From contig CAMHCZ010000050.1 in NCBI GenBank assembly GCA_946183755.1, forward strand, positions 1-11,067: DNA of 11,067 nt, in the 5' to 3' direction. The DNA is from an uncultured bacterium (GTDB lineage: Bacteria > Bacteroidota > Bacteroidia > Bacteroidales > Paludibacteraceae). The position numbers and the translations under genes are program-made. The first letter of the stretch is position 1; every line of letters starts with the position of its first letter. Of the stretch, positions 5,374-11,067 are shown piece after piece. Below the pieces are notes generated by a model. It worked only from the letters and a program-made list of their open reading frames with translations. It was not told the origin of the DNA and searched no databases.

Positions 5374-8130
5374 ATGAAAAAACTCTTTCTTCTTGACGCA
5401 TACGCGCTTATATACCGTGCTTATTACGCATTCCTGAAAGTGCCGCGCATCAATTCCAAAGGACTTAACACATCAGCCATATTCGGATTTCTTAACACAC
5501 TGCAGGAAGTGCTGCGCGAACAGCAGCCGACACACTGCGCCGTGGTCTTCGACCCGGGAGGCAAGACCTTCCGCCACGAGGCTTACGAGCAGTACAAGGC
5601 GCAGCGAGAGGAGACGCCTGAGGACATCCGCAAGTCGGTGCCGATAATCAAAAGGCTCGTCGAGGCGTACAACATCCCCGTGATTTCTGTTGACGGATTC
5701 GAGGCTGACGACGTGATAGGCACGCTCGCCTACAAGGCTTCGGCTGAAGGCATGGACGTGTACATGATGACTCCCGACAAGGACTACGGACAGCTTGTGG
5801 GCGACCACCGCTATATGTTCCGTCCGCGATTCGGAGGCGGCTTTGAGACATTGGGCGAGAAGGAAGTGCTGGAGAAGTGGGGGCTCAAGCGTGTTGACCA
5901 GGTGATAGACCTTCTCGGACTCATGGGCGACAGCTCGGACAACATACCGGGATGTCCGGGTGTGGGCGAGAAGACGGCAGTGAAGCTGCTCACAGAGTAT
6001 GACAACATAGAGAATCTGCTGGCTAACACAGAGTCGCTCAAGGGCGCTATGAAAAAGAAGGTGGAGGAGAACAGAGAGCAGATCGAGTTCTCCAAGTTCC
6101 TGGCCACGATAAAGACCGATGTGCCTGTGGAATACGACGAGGAGGCGCTGAAGGTCGTAGAGCCGGACGTGCCGAAGTTAGTGGACTTGTTCACAGAACT
6201 GGAGTTCCGCAAGCAGTTGGAGAAACTGACGGGAGCGGCTCCTGCACAGCAACCGTCGCAGCCTGACTTGTTCTCCGCCATGGGGCAGTCTGTGCCAGCG
6301 CCTGCGCCAGCGGTTTCTACACTTTTATCGGCTGAAAGCGTTGAGCACAATTACATCTGCGTGGACAGCGACGAGAAACTGGACGAGTTGCTGAAAGCCC
6401 TTTCGTCGGCAGAGGAGTTCTGCTTCGACACCGAGACGACGTCTGTCGATGCGATAAGCGCCGAGCTTGTGGGCATGTCCTTCGCCGTGAAGGAGCATGA
6501 GGCTTATTATGTGCCGGTGAGCGCTTCGCGCGACGAGGCGATGGGGCTTTTGGCTAAGTTCAAGCCTTTGCTCGAGGATAAGAGTATCCGCAAGATAGGC
6601 CAGAACATGAAATACGACATCCTCGTGCTTGCCAATTACGGCATCGAGGTCAAGAACCTGTACTTCGACACGATGATTGCCCACTACATAACCAATCCTG
6701 AACTGCGCCACAACATGGACTACATGGCGGAGTCGCTGCTGGGCTACAGGACCATTCACATCGACTCGCTCATAGGTACAGGCAAGGCGCAGAAGTCGAT
6801 GCGCGACGTGCCGGTGGCTGATGTCGCCGAGTACGCGGCTGAGGATGCCGACATCACGCTGCAACTGTACAATGTGCTGAAAAAGGACATGGTGGACGAG
6901 AAGGGTAAGCTCTTCTTTGACATCGAGATGCCGCTCGTCAAGGTGCTCGCACGCATGGAGCGCAACGGAGTGCTCATCGACGACTTCGCGCTTGCACAGA
7001 GCTCGCAGATAATGTCGGCGGAACTTGTGAAGATAGAGCGTGAGGCTAAGTCGCTTGCCGGCGATGAGGCTCTGAACATAAGCTCGCCTAAGCAGGTGGG
7101 CGAACTGCTCTTCGAGAAACTCAAGCTGGTGGAGAAGCCTCGCAAGACCAAGACCGGACAGTACGTCACCGACGAGGAGACGCTGCAGTCGCTTGCCGGC
7201 AAACACGACATTGTGGACAAGATACTGCAATACCGTGGCGTGAAGAAGCTGCTCAGCACCTACATCGACGCGCTGCCTAAACTCATAAACACCAAGACAG
7301 GAAAGATACACACATCGTTCAACCAGACTGTCACAGCCACTGGACGACTGTCGTCGAGCAACCCGAACCTCCAGAACATACCTATACGCGAGGAACAGGG
7401 CAAGGAGATACGCAAGGCGTTCATAGCCGAGCCGGGCTGCGTCTTCCTCTCTGCCGACTATTCGCAGGTGGAGCTGCGCATAATGGCGCACCTGAGCGGC
7501 GACGAGCATCTTGTGGCTGCCTTCAGGAGCGACGAGGACATACATGCCGCCACAGCCTCGCACATCTACCATCTGCCGATAGAGGAAGTGACCAAGGACA
7601 TGCGCCGCAAGGCCAAGACGGCGAACTTCGGCATCATATACGGCATCTCGGCTTTCGGACTTGCCGAGAGGCTCGGAATATCACGAAGCGAGGCGAAGCA
7701 GCTCATCGACGACTATTTCGCGTCGTTCCCTAAAGTCAAGGAGTATATTGAGCAGTGCAAGGCGACAGCCAGAGGCAACGGATATGTGGAGACCGTGCTG
7801 CACCGCCGCCGCTACTTGCCGGACATTCTATCGCACAACGCCAATGTGCGCGGATTCGCTGAGCGCAATGCAGTGAACGCGCCTATACAAGGCTCAGCCG
7901 CCGACATTATAAAGATAGCCATGATAAACATCGACCGCCGCATGACTGAGCTCGGACTGAAATCGACGATGATGCTTCAGGTTCACGACGAATTGAACTT
8001 CAACGTGCCGAAGGATGAGCTTGACACGATGAAAAACATAGTCAAGGAGGAGATGGAAGGCGCATTCAAACTGTCTGTGCCGCTGCGAGTTGACATAGGC
8101 GTGGGCGACAACTGGCTTGAAGCGCATTAA
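5374..8130 (+). CDS. polA: DNA polymerase I
   Basis: Replication and repair polymerase that removes RNA primers, fills gaps and proofreads; 918 residues against 928 in E. coli. The start is MKKLFLLDAYALIYRAYYAF at 5374. An in-frame ATG at 5311 would add 21 residues overlapping the promoter. Domains: 5'-3' exonuclease (1-285; GFEADDVIGTLA, TPDKDYGQLV, GDSSDNIPGCPGVGEKTA); Ala/Pro/Gln-rich linker (about 287-318) containing QPDLF (296-300), a possible clamp-binding peptide; 3'-5' exonuclease (about 325-510) with DTE at D352/E354, FDT at D432 and YAAED (Y487, D491), so proofreading looks intact; and polymerase (about 515-918) with motif A SADYSQVELR (D695), motif B RRKAKTANFGIIYG (K748, F752) and motif C QVHDELNF (D872-E873). 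It stands alone, divergent from rhomboid-dinB and followed by a terminator. Confidence 0.98.
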   Translation: MKKLFLLDAYALIYRAYYAFLKVPRINSKGLNTSAIFGFLNTLQEVLREQQPTHCAVVFDPGGKTFRHEAYEQYKAQREETPEDIRKSVPIIKRLVEAYNIPVISVDGFEADDVIGTLAYKASAEGMDVYMMTPDKDYGQLVGDHRYMFRPRFGGGFETLGEKEVLEKWGLKRVDQVIDLLGLMGDSSDNIPGCPGVGEKTAVKLLTEYDNIENLLANTESLKGAMKKKVEENREQIEFSKFLATIKTDVPVEYDEEALKVVEPDVPKLVDLFTELEFRKQLEKLTGAAPAQQPSQPDLFSAMGQSVPAPAPAVSTLLSAESVEHNYICVDSDEKLDELLKALSSAEEFCFDTETTSVDAISAELVGMSFAVKEHEAYYVPVSASRDEAMGLLAKFKPLLEDKSIRKIGQNMKYDILVLANYGIEVKNLYFDTMIAHYITNPELRHNMDYMAESLLGYRTIHIDSLIGTGKAQKSMRDVPVADVAEYAAEDADITLQLYNVLKKDMVDEKGKLFFDIEMPLVKVLARMERNGVLIDDFALAQSSQIMSAELVKIEREAKSLAGDEALNISSPKQVGELLFEKLKLVEKPRKTKTGQYVTDEETLQSLAGKHDIVDKILQYRGVKKLLSTYIDALPKLINTKTGKIHTSFNQTVTATGRLSSSNPNLQNIPIREEQGKEIRKAFIAEPGCVFLSADYSQVELRIMAHLSGDEHLVAAFRSDEDIHAATASHIYHLPIEEVTKDMRRKAKTANFGIIYGISAFGLAERLGISRSEAKQLIDDYFASFPKVKEYIEQCKATARGNGYVETVLHRRRYLPDILSHNANVRGFAERNAVNAPIQGSAADIIKIAMINIDRRMTELGLKSTMMLQVHDELNFNVPKDELDTMKNIVKEEMEGAFKLSVPLRVDIGVGDNWLEAH

Positions 8131-8153
8131 ACTCACGACAGAAACTAAAACAA

Positions 8154-8184
8154 AAGGCTCGCATTGTCTGCGGGCCTTCGTTTT
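8154..8184. terminator. Bidirectional intrinsic terminator between polA and the LRR gene
   Basis: AAGGCTCGCA (8154-8163) pairs with TGCGGGCCTT (8169-8178) around a TTGTC loop, with one G-T wobble, followed by CGTTTTATT. On the minus strand the stem is followed by TTTTG (complement of 8151-8155). The stop codon of the LRR gene (8183-8185) overlaps the plus-strand T tract, a very compact arrangement. Confidence 0.85.
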
Positions 8185-9613
8185 ATTCCTTTGGCAATTC
8201 CTTCGATGGTCTGATGTTCCGGAAGTTCATCCAGAATTCGCCTTCCTTGTATTTCTTAAGGCTCATTTTCGGAACGTAGAGCGGTATGTCGAGGTCGTAA
8301 GTCAGGTCGGCGTCTATGATAGGCGGTCTGGCGGCGCGGCATCTTATGTATTTCAGTCCGGTGCAGTCGCCCAGTATCTCGTCGCCTATCTCCTTCACGC
8401 TGCTCGGTATCTCTATCGAGGTCAGCCCCGTGCAGTTCTTGAACGCCCATTTGTCTATGTCGGTCACGCTTTTCGGTATGTTTATCCTGGTTAGTTTCCG
8501 GCACTCCTCGAAGGCGCAGTATCCTATCGTGCTGACGTACTTAGGCACGGAGAATTCGCCCGACACGGTCTGCGGCACTCTTATGAGTTCAGTTCTGTCC
8601 TTGTTGAAGAGTATGCCGTTCTCCGAGTCGTACTCGGTGTTTTCCGGGTCCACGTTTATCGCGGTCAGGCTGGTGCATCCGGTGAAGGCGTCGTTTATCT
8701 CCTCCACCTTGGCAGGGATGTTTATCGTCGTGATTCTCGCACAGCCCTCGAAGGCTCTGTCCTCGATGACAGTCACTGTGGCAGGCATGTTGAATACGCC
8801 TTCCTTGGCTTGCGGCACAGTCAGCAGCACGGTCTTGTGGCGGTCGTAGAGCGAGCCGTTGTCCGAGGCGTATTTCGTGTTGCCTTCCTCCACTGTTATG
8901 CTTTTCAGATTGGCGCAGCACCCTATGAAAGCCATTTCGCCTATGTGGCTCACGGTTTTCGCTATCTTTATCTCGCTGCCGTTGTATCTCTCGAAGGCGT
9001 CGTCCTGGATTGTTTTCACAACGTAGGTTTTGCCGTCGATTTTCACTTTCTGCGGTATGTTCAGTTTGCTCTTCTTCTCGCTCACGTATGTCACGCTTGC
9101 GTACTTGTTGCCCTTGCCGGCCGCTGTTTCTATCTGGTAATAAACGCCGTCTATCTCGGTCGGCATCTCCTCCTTGTTGTACACGTCGGAGAAGCATCGC
9201 CACATTGGTGAGCTTCTGTATCTGCCGTAGCTCGACTTAGGCACATAGAGCGTGGCGGAGCAGTCGGCGAATCCGGTGGTGAATGGCGGTTTGCTTGCGT
9301 CGCATATTATGAACCTCAGGCTCGGGCATTCGTCGAAGTCGTCTTTTATCATCGTTATGCTGCTGGGCAGATGCACCATTATCAGGTCCGGGCTGTCCTT
9401 GAATGCGCCTTCTTCTATGCCTTTCACTTGGAGCTTCTCGCCGTTTATGGTCACGGTGGCTGGGATTATGACCTCGCCGCTGTATTTCTTCTCTCCGCCT
9501 ACGACGTATGCTTCTCCGGCCTCGGTCTCATAGTAGATGCCGTCTATTTGCGTTTGCGCCGTTAATGCGGTAATCAGGATCTGCGCCGCTAATATGCTTA
9601 GAAATCTCTTCAT
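8183..9613 (-). CDS. Secreted BspA-like leucine-rich repeat protein
   Basis: A 476-residue exported protein of the BspA/LRR_5 type. Known relatives bind host or bacterial surfaces, but the ligand here cannot be read from sequence. It has a Sec signal peptide (1-20, ILAAQILITALTAQ). Repeats follow the pattern AFxxCxxLxxIxIPxSVxxI, for example AFEGCARITTINIPAKVEEI (287-306), AFEECRKLTRINIPKSVTDI (367-386) and AFKNCTGLTSIEIPSSVKEI (390-409). Two larger duplications are visible: the opening IDGIYY (23-28) recurs as IDGVYY (154-159), and the closing LYVPKSSYGRY (122-132) recurs as LYVPKMSLKKY (445-455). The segment 245-291 also recurs at 325-371. The protein ends shortly after the closing module, with no recognisable type IX sorting domain or LPXTG-like anchor, so its final location is uncertain. 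It is convergent with polA. Confidence 0.92.
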   Translation of the reverse strand: MKRFLSILAAQILITALTAQTQIDGIYYETEAGEAYVVGGEKKYSGEVIIPATVTINGEKLQVKGIEEGAFKDSPDLIMVHLPSSITMIKDDFDECPSLRFIICDASKPPFTTGFADCSATLYVPKSSYGRYRSSPMWRCFSDVYNKEEMPTEIDGVYYQIETAAGKGNKYASVTYVSEKKSKLNIPQKVKIDGKTYVVKTIQDDAFERYNGSEIKIAKTVSHIGEMAFIGCCANLKSITVEEGNTKYASDNGSLYDRHKTVLLTVPQAKEGVFNMPATVTVIEDRAFEGCARITTINIPAKVEEINDAFTGCTSLTAINVDPENTEYDSENGILFNKDRTELIRVPQTVSGEFSVPKYVSTIGYCAFEECRKLTRINIPKSVTDIDKWAFKNCTGLTSIEIPSSVKEIGDEILGDCTGLKYIRCRAARPPIIDADLTYDLDIPLYVPKMSLKKYKEGEFWMNFRNIRPSKELPKE

Positions 9614-9635
9614 CTGCCTTTTGATCTCTTTTGCG

Positions 9636-9643
9636 CAAATTTA
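9636..9643 (-). promoter_or_regulatory. Bacteroidetes-type -7 promoter box for the LRR gene
   Basis: The minus strand reads TAAATTTG, a full match to TAnnTTTG, 22 nt upstream of the ATG at 9613. The -33 element is only a weak TGTG. The 82-nt gap between this gene and the upstream secreted-protein gene shows no clear hairpin, so some read-through from upstream is possible. Confidence 0.5.
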
Positions 9644-9695
9644 ATCACATAATCCGTTTCACACAGATGAGGAGAGTAAATTATTCTTATGGCAT

Positions 9696-10373
9696 TTATT
9701 GTATATAGAAATCGTTTTGCTCGTAGTTTAACAGAGGGGTGTATTTGGCTATAATCATTTTCTTCAGATATGCCTTTTGATATGGATTCGCTTTTTTCAT
9801 GAAGTTGACATCGTTTTTGAAATCGGAGTGTCCTTCTTGGCTTATGTTAGGCAATTCCTTGTCCAGAAAATCCAGTGTGATAGTGTGCAGTTCCTTTGTC
9901 TCTGTATCGTATGCGTAATGATATCTTTTCCCTGTGGGATGTTGGTAAACAATGAAGCCGGTCAGAAGTCCTATGGCCACGCCTGAAACAACTTGCGCAG
10001 TGGCGTAAAATGCGGCTCTCTGCTTGGTCATAGCTGCATGAAACAAGAGGTATCTGCCGTTGCTTATCAGTTTGGTGTAGCCTTTCTGAACTTTGAAGGC
10101 GGAGCCGTTTAGATATAGAGTGTCCCCATCAGAGTAAGCCCAGGCTTTTTTCTTCAACAGCTTTTTCGTCTTTTTGTCGTCGGATTTCAGCACGTAATCA
10201 TTTCTGTCGTTCGGGCATCCCTTGAGTTTTACTATCTGCGCTGAATCTTTCACAGAGGGTGTCTTGCTCACTATTTCCTCAAGGCTCATATATATTCCCT
10301 GCGGATAATTCACTTGCGCGGTTGCGCTGTGCGCCATCAATACGGCAGCTAATGCCAGAAATATGTTTTTCAT
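9696..10373 (-). CDS. Secreted protein of unknown function (possibly DUF6563-like)
   Basis: A 225-residue protein without a function I can name. The start at 10373 is chosen because it opens a clean signal peptide (MKNIFLALAAVLMAHSATAQ); the frame stays open upstream to 10451, but the added residues look unlike a leader. The mature protein begins YPQGIYMSLEEIVSKTPS and contains KAWAYSDGDTLYLNGSAFKV (76-95). From memory this resembles an uncharacterised Bacteroidales secreted family (DUF6563), but that match is unverified. A single hydrophobic segment lies at about 123-143 (FYATAQVVSGVAIGLLTGFIV), so the protein may be membrane-attached after export. The Lys-rich stretch 67-76 and the C-terminal NPYQKAYLKKM are other visible features. 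It follows the broken lipoprotein gene by 52 nt on the same strand, so co-transcription is plausible; I see no strong TAnnTTTG box directly upstream. Confidence 0.75.
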   Translation of the reverse strand: MKNIFLALAAVLMAHSATAQVNYPQGIYMSLEEIVSKTPSVKDSAQIVKLKGCPNDRNDYVLKSDDKKTKKLLKKKAWAYSDGDTLYLNGSAFKVQKGYTKLISNGRYLLFHAAMTKQRAAFYATAQVVSGVAIGLLTGFIVYQHPTGKRYHYAYDTETKELHTITLDFLDKELPNISQEGHSDFKNDVNFMKKANPYQKAYLKKMIIAKYTPLLNYEQNDFYIQ

Positions 10374-10425
10374 GTGTTTATAATAATCTAAGAATGTCGT
10401 GAAGTTCCTTTCGTACCATTTGTTT

Positions 10426-10888
10426 TTATGGATAAACAAAAGCAGCAACATCAGTTTCAGGATTATAGTCGTAGAAGTTTTCCTTTGTGTATTTGTATAT
10501 TTTCAAGACATTACTCCCTCCTGGCAAAGCATCATACTTCTGTCCTTCTTTTGCTTCTATTGGCGTTGCAGATATAATGACATAAAAAGTATCTATTTTC
10601 TCTGTGTTGAAATAGTCAACCCATGAGTTAGACTCTTCGCCATAAAAATCCAAACTGCCACCGATGGAATCGAATGGCATTATTGTTTCTTTTTTTGACT
10701 TTAATACACGTGAAATTCTGATTGTCTATATCTCCTTTTGCATGGGCATAAAAAGAGAATCCTATGTAATCGGCGGAGTTGTTTGTGAGCCTATATAATA
10801 CGACCTGCATTTGAGGACCAAATATTTCATAGCAAGAGGTTAACGAACAAAATATTATGATAGTGAGGACTATTTTTATTCTTTCCAT
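10426..10888 (-). pseudogene. Small lipoprotein gene interrupted by a frameshift
   Basis: Unknown function. The 5' part starts at 10888 with a lipoprotein signal (MERIKIVLTIIIFCSLTSC, lipobox LTSC with Cys19) and reads through QVVLYRLTNNSADYIGFSF and NFTCIKVKK. The 3' part continues in another frame from about 10689: ETIMPFDSIGGSLDFYG through WVDYFN, DTFYVIISATP and YALPGG-like text (YDALPGG) to DVAAFVYP, stop at 10426. The frames meet at an A7 run (T7 on the plus strand, 10690-10696). Removing one A gives one continuous reading frame of about 153 residues; adding one A gives a stop within a few codons. The 3' part has no signal peptide of its own, and the 5' frame turns into atypical text (FHRWQFGFLWRRV) after the run. 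Explanations are true decay, a sequencing or assembly error, or slippage during expression. It lies 11 nt after the stop of the gene to its right. Confidence 0.6.
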
Positions 10889-10899
10889 ATTTGATGCAG

Positions 10900-11067
10900 C
10901 TAAAAAATGTTTGGTTTGTATGGACTATTAGGATAATAAGGATTTATGCTGCGAGGATCTGCATTGGGATATCTCCAAAAATCCCATTCGTCATCCGTTT
11001 TGTTTATTCATATGATCTTACAATTATTCCTTCCATGTCCTCTTTGTATGGGTATATTATAGGTTCT
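10900..11067 (-). pseudogene. 3' end of an unidentified gene, cut by window and apparently frameshifted
   Basis: No product is recognised. From the right edge one frame reads EPIIYPYKEDMEGIIVRSYE and stops at TAA (11004-11006). The next protein-like text lies in another frame, NKTDDEWDFWRYPNADPRS followed by INPYYPNSPYKPNIF, and stops at TAG (10900-10902). One extra base near 11005-11009 would join them without a stop. The downstream text is rich in Pro, Tyr, Asn and Trp and reads as genuine coding sequence, but the evidence is short. The stop lies 11 nt before the small lipoprotein start, so the two were probably one transcription unit. Alternatively the gene ends normally at the TAA and the rest is relic or coincidence. 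Confidence 0.4.

Noticed and set aside
6325..7572. Long minus-strand open frame (415 codons) opposite polA
   Set aside because: It is antisense to the conserved exonuclease and polymerase core; its residue content (many His, Val, Leu, Arg) is typical of a shadow of GC-rich codons, with no domain or leader.
10374..10451. 26-residue N-terminal extension of the secreted unknown protein
   Set aside because: The extension would bury the signal peptide that begins at 10373 and overlaps the end of the neighbouring lipoprotein frame.

Overview
The window looks like ordinary chromosome from a Bacteroidales bacterium, probably Prevotellaceae or Muribaculaceae. The evidence is a Bacteroides-type hexameric glutamate dehydrogenase, an OmpA protein with a PD40 propeller, a BspA-like leucine-rich repeat protein, small secreted Bacteroidales-type proteins, and several TAnnTTTG promoter boxes (the Bacteroidetes -7 element) in place of sigma70 boxes and strong Shine-Dalgarno sites. 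The family-level assignment is inference.

Layout. (1) 1-1327, plus strand: gdhA, cut by the left edge. (2) 1357-1399: a strong hairpin between convergent genes, usable by both strands. (3) 1412-5264, minus strand, read right to left: rhomboid protease, then dinB 24 nt downstream, then an OmpA/PD40 envelope protein with its own promoter. (4) 5265-5373: a divergent promoter region. (5) 5374-8130, plus strand: complete polA with all three activities, followed by a second two-way hairpin at 8154-8184. (6) 8183-9613, minus: secreted BspA-like LRR protein. (7) 9696-11067, minus: a visibly more AT-rich tail with a secreted protein of unknown function, a small lipoprotein gene broken by a single-base shift in an A7 run, and the end of another small gene that also seems to change frame.

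The core genes serve nitrogen assimilation (gdhA), replication and repair (polA, dinB) and envelope biology (rhomboid, OmpA/PD40, LRR protein). dinB and polA are adjacent loci, although divergently oriented, and both proteins carry a candidate sliding-clamp binding peptide.

I see no CRISPR array, tRNA, rRNA, insertion sequence, phage module or obvious new defence system. The points most worth checking are the two frameshifted small genes at the right end, the clamp motif in the PolA linker, the PorE-like architecture of the OmpA protein, the nested duplications in the LRR protein, and an apparent sequence junction in the first ~40 bases.
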